Source: Zopfochytrium polystomum | Lineage: Eukaryota > Chytridiomycota > Chytridiomycetes > Chytridiales > Chytridiaceae | Length of the DNA stretch: 64,000 nucleotides | Assembly: GCA_025765615.1 (NCBI GenBank) | Contig: JAIVFJ010000067.1 | Location: forward strand, 124,001 to 188,000 | Reading direction: 5' to 3' | Part shown: positions 1 through 12,148 of the stretch, piece after piece | How positions within the stretch are numbered: position 1 is the stretch's first letter | Layout of the letters: each line of letters opens with the position of its first letter | Notes under the pieces: model-generated | Told to the model about the DNA's origin: nothing | Database searches by the model: none | The model's input: only the letters and a program-made list of their open reading frames with translations | Translations under genes and position numbers: made by a program

Positions 1-3000
1 AAAAGTACTGATGCAAAAGCGTTCCCGTCTCTTGGGCTGTTGTCGACCAAGCGGGGAATCTCGAGAAAACTCAGGAAAGTGTCCATCTCCTTACATCTAG
101 TGGAGAAAGAAGGTATGTCAGCACGTAGAAACAGAAACAAGAGCGACTCAGTATCTTATGATGAGATGCTCAAGCAGTTCCGGCTTCATATCTGCAAAGC
201 GACATAATTCTTGGAGCCCTGATCCAACGAGAGTGAAGTAGTTTTTGAAAGTTTCTTCGGGCGACAGCACATCCAGATTCTTGGAAATGCACGCCGCGGA
301 CTGATCAATGACGTGGATAATGCGGAACACCAATAACCATCGAAGACGGCGCATACACCGGATACTGAGCTCATATGACAATCGTGCAACTGGATCTACT
401 GCCAACTCGGACTCTCGTGCTCCATCAGACGGCGAGATCGTTTCCCGCTCCTCTGCCTCCTCCACCATCACATCTTCGTCCACCAAATCTTCGTCTTCCG
501 CCGTGTTCGCAAAAAGACTTTTCTTAAACTTACCGTAATCGTCATCGAACGAGTTGGATCCCACTGGTTCACCCCAGTCGATTCCGGCAGAATTACCAGA
601 GGGCTGCGACGAAACTGGAGCGCTCCAATCGAAGTCTTCAGGTTTCTGACTAACTGACGAAGCAGGCGGCCCCCAGTCGAAGTCCTGCGCTTTTTGCGAC
701 ACGGGAGCGCTCCAGTCTACTTCCTGCGCTTTCCCGGACACAGGGGTGCTCCAATCGAAGTCCTCCGCCTTTTGATTAGATGAGAGCGATTGAGTAGAAG
801 CTTCCGCTTGGATAAGTGGTTTAGCTTGGGTTTCTTCCCCGAGGGCCGCTCTGGCCGCTTCGAAAAAGTCAGCCGAAATTTCTAGTGACAAAGTGGGACA
901 TCCCATTGAATCGTACGTCTGAACTGCGTCGCAAATAAACTCCCTCTGAATAACAGCCGACGCTGGAGGAATTTTCGCTCTCATCGCTCGGTAATACTTG
1001 TGCAAGTGCTCGTAAAGCAGGAAAATTGACGGATCGAAAGGAGGTTCTTGGCAAACTTCCCCTGAATCAATTGAAGGTTCCCCTCGAAGCGATGACAGGG
1101 GTAGCTGCAAGGCAATTCAGTTGACATCACGATCCAAAAAGAGATCCCCACATAGGTTGCATACACGCTATTGGACTTATCTCCCAAAAAGCTGAAGCAG
1201 ATACTTGCAAGCCATCTGTTTCCCTCTCGGAGGGCATCCGATAGAAGTGAGTTTTCGACAATATCCTTGAGGATGGGGCTCTCGTCACCTTGATTATTTT
1301 TAAGAATACTTCGCTCCATTGTTCATAGATTACCTTCGACTAGTCTGCACAGTACAATAGCCAACTGAGGATCATTCAATTGCTTTAAGCAGACGCTCGC
1401 TGCATCCTTTAGTCTTTCGCCTAGGAGGAAAAACGCCGCGGCATACTCTGAAAGTGGGTTAGATGCGTTTTATCAAATAGCGCAGTCACCGTATCGCTGC
1501 TTTCCCAGTAAAGCAAACGCATTTTTAACGGCAGCTTTCTGCCATCTTTCCTCTGCAAAATCATTGCCCAAAAATTTCACCATCGCACCCTGCTCGGGAT
1601 GATTGGTGGCTAATTTCCATAGTCCCAATAGTACATTCTTTTTCTTTAGGGTGATATAGAATAGAGAGCAGTCGACGGGGTCTCTATCCTCCTTTCCCAT
1701 GTATTGGTTTCTTGCAAACGTTTCTACTTGTTTCCTCTTCAGGAGATTTAGACATTATTTGGACCCATCGTTCCACTTACAAGAGTCTCCACATTCTTGA
1801 GCCAGAAACCCATTCCCAACGACTTCGCATCAGTCCAGGTTGGCTTTCCATTGGATACTTCACTCAAAAAGTCAACCAGGTGTTCCTAGCGCGTGTTAGA
1901 CGAGGGAGACAGCGTGGAGATCCAACCTGTGAGTCGCTATAAAATGCCCAGGCTACGTCGCGGAAGGAGACAGTCGATGGAATATCGTCCGCTTTTCCAA
2001 ATTTGCGCGCGAAAATAAACAATTTTGCAAAGAGAACGAAACGAACACCATTGTCGTCCAAAGAGCGGCGCTCAGGTTCAATTTGTACAAATGTGTCCAT
2101 AATGGCCAGCAATTTCAATTGATCTTCCTCCGACAACCACGGCAGTCGCATAGTTGCAAGGGCATCCGTCAATGAAGTCAGTTCCACAATGGTGAAGTCC
2201 CCAATAGGTGCTTCAGGACTAATTCGAATCGAGTTAACCGATGTTTTGCAAACTCAATGCACGCACATGTGGTCTTCATCACCCACGGTGAATAGAGAGT
2301 CGTAATTCGGCGCCGCAGAGGATCTATTGGCCTATCGAAGACAAATACTCAGAGATTATGTCTCGAATGAAGTGCTGTTATGCTCACGGTGTTCGCATCT
2401 TCGAAGAACTGCCACAAAACGGAGGGGACTTGGTCCACGGCTCTGTCGTTGCTGCGCATAAGCCGAACATACTTGTGTAAGAATGACAGAAAATATTTTA
2501 CACGATCGTATTTCCCTTTACATCTATAAGGTTCGATTACGCCACGCGTCTAACTTACCCCAAACCAAGTAATGCGTAAGTAAAAACGGATGGTATTCTG
2601 GAAGTCGCCCATTGTGCTTTACAACACAGGAGTGAATGCTGTTGGGGACAGAGCCCAATGGTATGGGGCGGTCACTCAACCATTTACTCATTACAACAAC
2701 TTTGTCCTCCAGAGCCAACGCAAGCGAACCATCAAAGAGCCAACATATTTTGTAAATTTTCGAGTCCCTTTGAAAGTTTACATGAAAACACAGCTTTACG
2801 GTGAGGAGAACGTACCACCCAGTCACACTTTCTGAAACTCGTCGCAAGGTCAAGGAGGTTCCCGACTCGGTTATTCGGTCAAAGCAGTAAACGTCCACAC
2901 CAGCGTGCGTGCTGACAGCTAAGAAAACCTGCGCGTCGCTGCTTAAGTGAATGGCCATATCCACGATATCGGAGCTAATTTCACGCCAGTCAAAGTTTGG

Positions 3001-5947
3001 TTCAATGGCGAAAATGAGATCTTACGAAGCAGTGACTTTTGCAAAAGGGCCGGACTTAAACCGAATGCTGCCAGGTGTATAGATGAAGATTTCAACGCTG
3101 TCCGAACCCTTACTGGAAGCTGTTTGTGGTTTTCGAATAAGTAAAAGTTCATTCACAAAACCAGAAGAATTACCAAGGACAAAGTCTCCGCTGCAGTCGG
3201 ACTTAACAAGGGCTTTGGTTGATTCAATCTTTGTCGCCATGGTGCGCTTCCAAACGAGATCGGGGGTGAACTTGGACGGAAGAAATCCAGCCACGTCACA
3301 AAGACTCCAAACGTCAACATATCCATCTTTACTTTGGCTTACAAATTGATGGGGCCCTCCTTCAATGCCAGGGCCGAATCGCGAAGTCCACTCATCAAGA
3401 GGGGCGATTTCCACGACATCCGGCCGAAGCTCTTCCACTTCAAACGTCTTCAATACTTCGCTTGATTGAAAAGACAAACCTAATCCGCCCTTAGAATTGG
3501 AAAACTAACAAACACGCCTACCAATAAACGATATTTCCAGAAGCACTACCGATCGCAAGCGGGGTCTGATTATGTAGGCCCAGTATTTCGAAGCAGCCTC
3601 GGCTGCTTCAGAGCACAATGCGAAAGTTGCAACAGCAAAGCAAGCTGAGTCGGAATTAAGTGACAGTGTTGCCAATCTTTTTGCCCCCGAGAGATTCAAT
3701 TCATCCAAGTAAATCTCATCGTTGGATGCGACGATTGCACAAGGTCCTGTTGGGCGCGATAAGCAGGTTAACGGTATTCAAGGGGTATTTACGGTCAGGG
3801 AGCCAGCTGAGAAACTTTTGTTGCTCATGGGCCACAGAGTCCAATTTGCTCAGAAGATCCAATCCTTCCTTTGACCGGATCGACTTCTGCAATTCGACCT
3901 TAGAAGCAAATTGGGACGGAGTGGACTTGCCTGTGGAGCCTCGAATCGGTAGAAGTTGATCTCACCGTCTTCGGAAGATGTCCCGATGTAGGGCAAGCGA
4001 GGGTGCCGAAAAAATCTTGCAACAGTGGACCGGTGGCCTGGCCAAAAATGCTCCAATTTCAGATATGAGTTTGCCCAAGTTGAACCGAAGAAGTCTTCCA
4101 AGTTCATCCGATAACTGCCAAGAAGGCCAGAAGGGGCCATCGCGAGCACTTGTAACTCCGCAGGAAAGTAGATTGCTGCATAGTTGTTGGGATGAAAGTT
4201 ACTTTCAAAATACTCGACCCACATGCACGGTCCAGCGATCGATTGTCATGGTAGATTTGCACTGCTCCTCGAAACATGTCATAATCGACAGGAAGGACTG
4301 CGGCATTGTTTTTTAAAACAACGAGAACTTTCGGAACTCGGCGCGGGGAGCCATTAAGAAACTGCCAATTCATTGGTCAAATACACCCAAATTAAAATAA
4401 GATGGAATAGAGCACCTGGATTCCCCATATTGTTATCGAGCCGTCAAAGCCAATCCAGAAGAGCATATCAGGATAGTCTTTCATGACATCCCGGAGCCGC
4501 TTGCTGCGCCGCAGGCTTGTCGCACTTTTGCGCTTTTTCTTAACAAACGTGTCTTCTTTGACTTCGGTATAGTCTATTGCAGCTTCAATTTCGGCCCCAG
4601 GAAGCCAGTGCAAGATGGGGACATCGATATACTGAGGGCTATCGCCGAGGAAGGCTCCACGAATTGGTTGATTAATGCGACTCCGTCGCGTCTCCTCCTC
4701 TTGCATAGTATCAAGTGGCGGATCAATGATAGCGCGCATCTCAAATTGGTGTGGGAAAACTTTTCCATTTTGACACCAGATTCGAGACACGCCATCGTCA
4801 CCCGTCGTCAGAAGAACGTTCGAAGATATTTCGCTGTTATGAATTTGATGAGCGGTCCCTGGACGAAACGGAAAGCGTACTTTCTGGATCTCGGTCGGCG
4901 CCACTCGGCGTTTGCAACAACGCATGGATGCCGAAGGTACAAAAAGTCAAAGCGACCTGGGTCTGGCGAGAAAAGGTAGCATTTAGTTAGGCCAGATGAA
5001 AGGAATTTCACCTTTCACGGATGGGAACCAAAGTTTCAAGTGCCGGTCCCCCTTAACCAACATTTAAGATTGGAAAGGCCGACGACATTTTCACCTCACC
5101 TCCGCCAGAGAGAAGAAGAATTTGCCGTCGGGTCCGAACTCAACGCGCTGAACACGAAATGGTGACCTGCAAGCGTGTTTAGTCATTCACATCCCGGCCG
5201 CCATGGGTGACTTACCTCAACCGCCAAACGACCTTTAAGTCCATATCGTAGTCCGTCTTTGCTAGATTCCAAACGCTTAAACACTTTCCTCCAGCTGCAA
5301 GAAGTTCTCCTGCCCGAGAGTTAGGCATCGTTGAGCTGAAATACTTTAAAAATGTACCGTTCGGGGACCAGGAAAGGGACGCGGTACTCTCTTCCACGTC
5401 AATCGCGTGATCGAACAACCACGAGTGAGAATGCACGTTCGAATCATCCAGCGCATCATCGGCGGGACGGAAAAGGAGCAAGGATGCATCAGTTGCAGCA
5501 ACGATCTGTTGTCAACAAATGGTTTAGTGGCTCTGTTGCACTGGTGATGTGAACACACCATTCCGTGGACCCCTGACATTGAGACAGCGCGAATCGCTGG
5601 CCGCTTCTGTGCGCCATATTTCAGCAGCGGTTGCTGAAGAGACTGCACGAATGCGTGGTTGCCGGTGTAGACTTCAACGGCAGATCCCGAAGCGTAGACC
5701 TGTGGGGGGGAAGGAGTCGCGTTGAGTGGCGCAGAAGGAATGATCGTCAACCTCGACTGGTGTCCTTGTCCTCCCAGATCGATCACGGAGCACCCACAAT
5801 AAAGCGCGTCTTGTTGAATAGCGCACAGTGCACTGTCGATCCGCCCGCCGAAGGGTTCGGCTGCGGGCCAACGATCTGCTGAAGCGCGTGTCGCTGAACG
5901 ACGGTGGCCCCGGCGTCCTCTCCCGCCACCACAATGGTTCCGTACAT
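1..5947 (-). CDS. RAV1/DMXL (rabconnectin-3 alpha) homologue, partial
   Basis: WD-repeat scaffold of the RAVE/rabconnectin complex, known to promote V-ATPase assembly on endomembranes. I chose the start at 5947 because the exon leading from it joins in frame to the family N-terminus: exon 5947-5798 (ends NKTRFI), intron 98 nt, exon 5699-5559 (VYASGSAVEVYTGNH), intron 53 nt, exon 5505-5216 (IVAATDASLLLF), intron 49 nt, exon from 5166 (VEFGPDGKFFFSLAE), a small exon near 5053-5013 (GDRHLKLWFP), then HPCVVANAEWRRP, VLLTTGDDGVSRIW and YKICWLFDGS. The RAV1 core follows: PEYHPFLLTHYLVWG (about 2600), DVAWAFYSDSQ (about 1950), VLLGLWKLA and NAFALLGKQRY (1473-1700), EYAAAFFLLGERLKDA (about 1430), WLASICFSFLG and FDPSIFLLYEHLHKYY. 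A stop lies at 148-150. Fungal Rav1 ends near here, while animal DMXL continues into C-terminal WD repeats, so the 3' end is uncertain. At least twelve short introns are needed; long overlapping frames at 5346-6132 are shadows. Confidence 0.88.
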
Positions 5948-6142
5948 CCCAAATTGATTCGGTGTGCTGAAACCTCTTCCAGCCGTTTCGCTTCCTTGTC
6001 TCCCTTCTCAATGAGGGGGCGAAATCTTTTGAATCGCGACCAACTCTTACCGAGAGCTGGACTGAAAACCAAAACAACCTTCACGAACCATTCAGTACAC
6101 TCTATTAGAGACCTATTTCTAATGAAAAGCAATTACAGATCT

Positions 6143-8801
6143 TCACGACTTGCTGGTTACAACGTCCAGCATCAAGAGGGCGCGTCTTCCATTTTCAAAA
6201 TTCACCAAAACGTGCCTCTCTCTCGGCCTCTCCTTTTCGTACTTCTTCATCCGCATCAAAAAAGCCTTTGGAACCTGGGGTCCCCGCTTTCCACCGCCTG
6301 ATGCAGTCCCTTCCTTTCCTCCCTCTCGTCCAGCTTCTCCATGAACTCGCTCAAGTCCCATTCTGATTGGGGAATTTGCGGCTTTGCCCGAGTCCCTCCA
6401 ATTTATGAGGCCAAGATGCTCGTAGTACTCGCCGCTGGGTCTTGACAGGCTGAAAGTCGGAGCAAGGCTCTGGACACGACCACCAAGAAGTAGTCTCGTT
6501 TCGTCTGTTGCTGGAGTCCGAAGTACGCTACCGTCTGGAGGTGGAGCTGGAGGATTTCGCCTCCCCACTCGATGCGGGGGTATGGGTGGATGGGCGAATG
6601 GTGGCGGAGGGGCGGGGAAAGGCGGTTCTTGAGCGAGATCAAGGCGATCCGGACCGTCGTGCCCGTCGACCCCTAGCCGCGAAAGGAGGAAGCGACGGAG
6701 CGAGACACCCGGGTGCCCAAGATACGCGGCTTGCAAGCGCGCTTCCTGCTTTGCGCGAAGCGTATCCAATAGAAACTGTCGACGGGACGGTGCTTTCTGA
6801 GGAGGAATAATTTCCCGCGTTATCGGAAGTGGTTGGGAGTATGTAGAGATACACGCGTCCGCGGCAATTGACCGCGGCTCCGGCGGTGTTCTGATGAAGT
6901 TTCGGTTGCGAAGGTGAGATGTTAGCGGACGAGACTCCAGCGACGGCAAGATTGGTCCAAACGGAAGTGGCCCTGTCGAAAAAGTTGAAAGGGCCGGTGC
7001 CATAGATGTTGAGTGGTGCCTAACCAGGGTGCGCTTGGTGGAAAGAAACCCGTCCATAGACGAGTCGCAGGGTACTCGGCTGAGAACTTCAATTAATCGG
7101 CGGGAGCGGGTTAATAAGGGGAGCATTTCGGATTCGTAACAACACACCTAATGTCTTCAATCCTTGCTTTGTCAATATTGTGATTCTCCTCCCCCCTTGC
7201 GATGAAAGTTTAACGCCGGGGTTGTTTCCTATTGCCGGATTTTCTTCGTTCAGATCTGCAAGTTCTCCTTGCGAAGATCTTTCAGCGGGAGTTTGCTCCA
7301 GTAAATCCACGGCAGCTGAAGGAGCACAGTCGATTTCCGACAATGTTATCGGAACAACATCGACAGATCGCAGCTTCGTCACAGGAACCGGAATCAGTGT
7401 TCGGGGTTCCAGATTGTTTTTAATGGTCATTTCCGGAATACCGTCTTCGCCAGGGCCTTCGAGATTCGGCTGAATGACTGGAATCGCGCTCTCTGCAGTA
7501 TCGATATCTGATCGTCGGGTTGCCTCAATATCGCGAACTGTGGGGCGCCCTTTAGCTATGATAATTTCCTTCGTCCCGGGTATTTCGGGAGACCCTTGCA
7601 ACGCTGGTATTTCAGAGTCGCCAGACAGCAATGGGAGCGGCCGCCGCAACAAAACAGGATCCCACGCGACGGTCCGTTCAATGCTTAGTCTGACTCTGTC
7701 AGCCCTTGACAGTTCAGCTGCCAATGCAGCACCTGTCGCGTCCGCATCCATAACGCTACCTTGAACTGTCTGGAGCTTCGGAGCGACAATTGCCATATGT
7801 GCGAGTCCTGGTGGAGGTGGCCCGCAGGAAATACTGGAGCGCCGGGACCGGCCGCCACTTGACAGACCAGCTGCTTGGGGTGTCACCGATAAGCTGGATC
7901 GTCGCGACCGTCCAGGGCTTGGCCCAGCATTCGACGGAGAAAGCGTGTCATTTTTTTCGATTTGTTCAGCAACAGCCCAATTACTTCCTTTAGTGCTACT
8001 CAGTGTTCCAGACGAGGTTGAGACATCCAACGATGAAATTCCAGCAAGGCCACCATCAAAGCTCAAGCGCCGTCCAGTGAGTGTGTTCCTGCTGTCGCGT
8101 CCCATGACGTGAACCGATGCAACGCTTGGCCTATAGTCGAGGTGGATTTGTGATGGAAGCTGGGATGGGTGAACGTTGATGGTGACATTTCGTTCCTGGG
8201 ATTCGGAGGACGGGGCAAAACTCGACGCGTAGTTAGCCGTGGGTAAAGTGTCCACGACATTCTTTGTCGGCGCGTGAGACGAGGCTTTCCTTATAAATCG
8301 CATCGCAAGACGAAGTCGGAGAAGCGAGTCACTTCTTTTTTTGCGCGGTTGTGCAGGATCTGCTTCGTTCGGGCTGACACCGCTTCTATCCTCAGCAGCA
8401 GAATTTGAAGGTGGCGGGGCCTCGAGAGGCGCAGTGCTTTCATTTTCTCCCGCCTCGATCTGGGACAACCCGCTTTCCAAATCAGCTGCTTGATTCGGAA
8501 GCATTTCAGTGGTTTCCAGTTGCATTTCCTGATTTACAGTGGGAATCTTCGATGTAGTAGTACTTCCTGAAGCCTCGTTTGGAGGGGAGCTGGATTCGTC
8601 GATCCCCTCTGAACCAGCTTGTTCCTCTTCGGCATCACCCTGGACATAGTTGAAATGCTCAATCTCGGCGCTCTGCTCGGAATCGGTGTGGCTGTCTGGT
8701 TCTGTCATCACTGCAAGAGTGTTTGCAAAATTGGGCGATGGAGCGGGGACAGCTGCGAGTCCGTCACGTTGACGCGAAAGAAACTCGAAACAAACGCTCA
8801 A
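6143..8801 (-). CDS. Hypothetical protein, low-complexity N-terminus
   Basis: I do not recognise this protein. Two exons join cleanly: 8801-7148 and 7086-6143, across a 61-nt GT-AG intron (7147-7087) that preserves frame (TTA G/TT CTC). The product is about 865 residues. The N-terminal half is rich in Ser, Glu, Pro and Asn and looks disordered; a second Met (MTEPDSHTD) about 30 codons in could be the true start. The middle carries basic Ser-rich patches (RRSSLSV, SRRSSIS) that look like phosphorylation sites. The C-terminal part has a proline-rich run and ends in a basic segment with RMKKYEKERPRERHV and LVNFENGRRALLMLDVV, the only stretch that looks folded. It lies just upstream of the RAV1/DMXL gene on the same strand, 195 bp from its start. 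Confidence 0.6.
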
Positions 8802-9033
8802 TTGTTTACTTTTTCAAACGCGTGCGCATTTTTCCACTCCTTGCGTGTGCGCACCCTCTCCCGCACACCTGTGGCAACTTCCGGCCGTAAGGACTCCATG
8901 GTAGCGCTGGTAATTTTCGGCTTGGCTTGGAGCAGAGTTATTCATCCGACAGTTCAAGTCGACCGGCGGAATGAGCAAATGCAAGAGTGAAAGCCATGGA
9001 ATCTGTATTCACTGGTGCATCATCAGAAGGCTT

Positions 9034-9457
9034 TTATTTGGTTGAATCAAGACTCTCCGCTCTGCGCTTCCTCATTTTATCCAGCTTATCAAGTGGGTAG
9101 ACACATTTAGGATTGAAATTCAACCTCAACAACTGGGATGGTCCACACCTGCTCCCTTAAAGCCTCATGTGTCTTGGGGACGTTCTAAAACCAGTGCAGG
9201 TTTAAAATAAGGACATGTAGATGACGAGTTTAATAATACCTTGACCATCTGATCCTCCGGGACTGAAGTTTCCCGTGCTACTTGCTCCTACGGAACAAAA
9301 TGTGAAGCAGGGGTAGAGAAAAAAAGGTCCATCAGTGTCCGGACTAGAAGATTCATCTGTGCTAACAGACCGGTCCGGCGCCGAAAAGTTTTACGTGGAC
9401 ATCGGGTCGATTAAAAAGATAGAGAGATCCGATTGGGAACATAATGTAGATGAAAAA
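9034..9457 (-). CDS. PET100-like small mitochondrial protein (5' end unresolved)
   Basis: Small spliced gene. Exons on the minus strand read FFIYIMFPIGSLYLFNRPDV (from 9457), then EQVARETSVPEDQMVK (about 9295-9245), NVPKTHEALREQ (about 9187-9150) and LDKMRKRRAESLDSTK followed by a stop at 9036-9034. Each joint uses a GT-AG intron and keeps frame. One hydrophobic helix containing FPxxxLYxFN, a short acidic linker and a basic C-terminal helix (LDKMRKRRAE) resemble PET100, an inner-membrane factor for cytochrome c oxidase assembly. The first coding exon was not found: an in-frame TAG immediately precedes the first exon, so a small 5' exon upstream of 9457 is expected. It could be another single-pass mitochondrial protein of similar size. 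Confidence 0.5.
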
Positions 9458-10010
9458 CTAGGAGCAGGAGTGAGAACAGCGATCGGAAGGTGCAATGAAG
9501 TGATTGGAGCGGGATGTAATATAGGCGCGGTGCGCCAGCCTCACTTTCCCTATTTCTCGGCTTTGATTCACAAGCGCCGACAGGTGGGTTAGCATCGACA
9601 ACGATGGGGGGGCATGGACTCACTTGACATGGTAGGTGGCGGGCATCGCTTGGACTGGACACGATCTGTGGCAAGGAAGGCGAGAGATGTGGAAAATAAT
9701 TGCACCGCCCTAGGGGTGGCCTGTACCTGGTCGTTTCTATGGTGCAATCCCTTCTGATGATTTCTGAGTGATTAGAGGCAGGACAAATGTTTCGAGCTCC
9801 ACTACGTATGTTACGTTAGGCGAACTCTTTCACTTTCTATGAGACCAGCGATCGGGCCAATTACCATCACAGAAGCGCGTAACTTTAGGGAAAGGCGCTT
9901 TAAAGGCACTTTACGAACGGCAGTGGAAACGGAAGCCATCCTCAACCGTGGAGGCGGAGAGTTTATTTGGAGAAGCTGCTGGGTGGTATACATGTGGTAC
10001 AAAGCTTCTT
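9458..10010. other. Intergenic region between PET100-like gene and TAF10
   Basis: No gene supported. It probably holds the missing 5' exon and promoter of the PET100-like gene and the 3' flank of TAF10. The short frames on both strands show no family resemblance. Confidence 0.4.
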
Positions 10011-11117
10011 TTACACACAGTACTCCGGTTTCTTAACGTTCACCCCATATTCAGCCAAAGCTGCCGACAGATCGTCAATGGTCAAAACGTTTTTCTGAGA
10101 AAGGGTGTTCACTTGAGCGGTCATGAAAACAAGCCGAGCAACCGAACCTTGGCACTACTTTTCTTGTCCTTTGATTGATGAGCTTGTTGACGAATTTTGC
10201 AATAATGAAGGGCGTCTGATGATATGTCCGCAACAAACTTTTGTGCGGCCAGAGCTAAAAGTCTTTTCCTGAAGTGAGCAGAATAAAGAGTCGAGGAACC
10301 AATCTGGTTAGAGGGATGAGGCTGAAGTTTAGAGCATCAAACGAACACTCGGATATCATCGGACTGGAACCCTGATCGTGCGAGATAGTAGTCTGTTACA
10401 GTATCTGGAATCTTGAATATAAACAAGTAAGCAAGGATCCGACAAAGAAGGACGCAAGAGTACCAATGGAGCAAAGTCTTCCATCATGAGCAAAACGTCT
10501 CCGAGACCTCTGACCCTGCGATCGTCCTCTTGGTCGCGCCTCGTCTTCTTTCTCTTCCGGCCAGCCACGGTTGGGCCGTCATCATCCTCATCGTCGTCGT
10601 CATCGTCGCCACCATCGTCCTCGTCCGCGTGATCGTATTCGTCAAAATCCTCCGCCAGGTGGTGCGCCTCGCCATTCGCAACGTCGCCGCGGCTGCTGCC
10701 CGCTCTAACAGGAACCACATCATCAATGCTCATTGGGCGTCCGTTCCGAGCAACGGGGCCTAAGTCGTCCATCGATGTCATCGGCTGGAGACGCGACAAC
10801 TCGTTATCAAAACCCACATTTCCCCTGCGATCTGCGCCTTCTCCATTTGGAGGCCCATTTTGGCTGTATTGGCGATGATGATAGTCATCGGGACCTTCGC
10901 CTGTGCCCCCAGGGTTGTCTCTTGCCAACGCCCGGTCGCTAATGCCGCTGGTGCTGCTTCTGCCATAGTACTGTCCCGAATCGCCGTCGCGGACCTCTGC
11001 ACCGTTGATGTTGTGTGTGCTCTCTCTATTACTGTTCCCGTTGTCCTGAGGGTTGCTTCCGTCTGTTCCTTCGTGGCCTGGCTGTGGCGGTTGGCCTTGC
11101 TTGTCCTCGTCGTCCAT
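10011..11117 (-). CDS. TAF10: TFIID subunit TAF10 (TAFII30)
   Basis: Histone-fold subunit shared by TFIID and SAGA. Four exons: 11117-10464, 10411-10347, 10268-10148 and 10094-10011, all joined in frame by GT-AG introns of about 52-79 nt; total 307 residues. Residues 1 to about 200 are a long low-complexity extension (Gln, Asn, Gly, Ser, then an Asp/Glu run and a basic KRKKTRR patch). The conserved C-terminal domain follows: LGDVLLMMEDFAPL, IPDTVTDYYLARSGF, LLALAAQKFVADISSDAL and LTIDDLSAALAEYGVNVKKP, matching the TAF10 histone fold throughout. I chose the MDDEDKQG start because it begins the clean low-complexity region and lies 73 bp from the divergent cyclophilin start; the upstream in-frame extension covers the cyclophilin exon antisense. 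The acidic tract is longer than in human TAF10. Confidence 0.93.
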
Positions 11118-11190
11118 GTCACTACCAAGGAGTAAGAAATAGGGGATTTCAGGCCGACATCCTTCTCCTTCAGTCCAGCCAAACACGAAG
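11118..11190. promoter_or_regulatory. Shared divergent promoter, TAF10 / cyclophilin
   Basis: Only 73 bp separate the two head-to-head start codons, so both 5' UTRs and promoters must share or overlap this interval. No TATA box is visible. Confidence 0.5.
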
Positions 11191-12148
11191 ATGGCGAACC
11201 CCCGTGTATTCTTCGACGTCGCAGCCAACGGCAGCGCGCTCGGCCGCATTGTCATGGAGGTGTGTGTGTGTGTGTGTGTTGTACTGCGCCTTGTCAATAG
11301 CATCCCCCACACCCCGCAAACCGGGATTCGCCCGCCTCCTGCCGAACAAGTCGGTTCGTTTTAAAATTGACGCACTTGCGATGCTGCTCAGCTGCGGGCC
11401 GATGCAGTTCCGAAGACCGGTAAGGACGAAACTGTTGGATTTACCCATGTCTTACTATGTCTCGCCACGTAATGAATAATCCGCTCACTTGCAGCTGAAA
11501 ACTTCCGTGCACTCTGCACCGGCGAGAAGGGTTTCGGGTACAAAGGGTCGTCTTTCCACCGTGTTATTCCTCAGTTCATGTGCCAAGGAGGAGACTTCAC
11601 AGCCGGTAATGGCGAGCAGGACGCTCTTTCTCTTTTGCTGTAATTTTTAACACCTATTGTCAACAACTACACAAGGGAATGGGACTGGAGGAAAGAGTAT
11701 TTATGGAAATAAGTTCGCGGTGAGCCCATACTTTTGAGGGACGGAGGAAGGATTGATCGATTGCAATTTTCCATTTGCATTCCAGGATGAGAACTTCGTC
11801 CTCAAGCACACGGGTCCCGGGATTCTCTCAATGGCCAACGCAGGTCCAAACACGAACGGCTCTCAATTTTTTCTGTGCACTGTGAAGACTGCCTGGTAAT
11901 CCGTCCGACCTGCTGCCGCACTATGATTTACCTCAGTCTACAAATTAGGCTAGACAACAGACACGTGGTCTTCGGCTCCGTCGTCGAAGGAATGGACGTC
12001 TTGAGCAAGGTCGAAAGTTACGGAAGCCAAAGCGGAAGAACTTCGGCAAAGGTGCGGTACCATCATCAAGTTCACTTTGAAGCTTGAATGGAATGTAAAT
12101 AATTGGCTCCTTGAATAGGTGGTCATCTCTGATTGCGGTCAATTGTAG
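11191..12148 (+). CDS. Cyclophilin A-type peptidyl-prolyl cis-trans isomerase
   Basis: Single-domain cytosolic cyclophilin that catalyses proline isomerisation. Seven exons: 11191-11259, 11392-11419, 11495-11605, 11676-11719, 11786-11895, 11949-12051 and 12119-12148, giving 164 residues, the usual CypA length. Family motifs in order: [40 protein letters not shown] (catalytic Arg, Phe and Gln present), [40 protein letters not shown] (cyclosporin-contacting Trp and the active-site His present), and VVISDCGQL at the end. No targeting extension is seen. Its 5' splice site is embedded in a GT microsatellite. Confidence 0.96.
11260..11279 (+). repeat. (GT)10 microsatellite at cyclophilin intron 1 donor
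   Basis: Ten perfect GT units begin exactly at the first base of intron 1, right after the ATG GAG of exon 1. Every unit is a potential GT donor. Confidence 0.9.

Noticed and set aside
4834..4880. Apparent frameshift in the RAV1/DMXL WD region as a pseudogene signal
   Set aside because: A 47-nt GT-AG intron exactly restores the frame and yields the conserved VLLTTGDDGVSRIW junction; the same holds at 4176-4222.
5346..6132. Long minus frames (243 and 152 codons) at the 5' end of the RAV1/DMXL gene
   Set aside because: Only parts of them are exons. The start at 5947 in a third frame, joined by a 98-nt intron, gives the family N-terminus; the upstream portions are intron or UTR.
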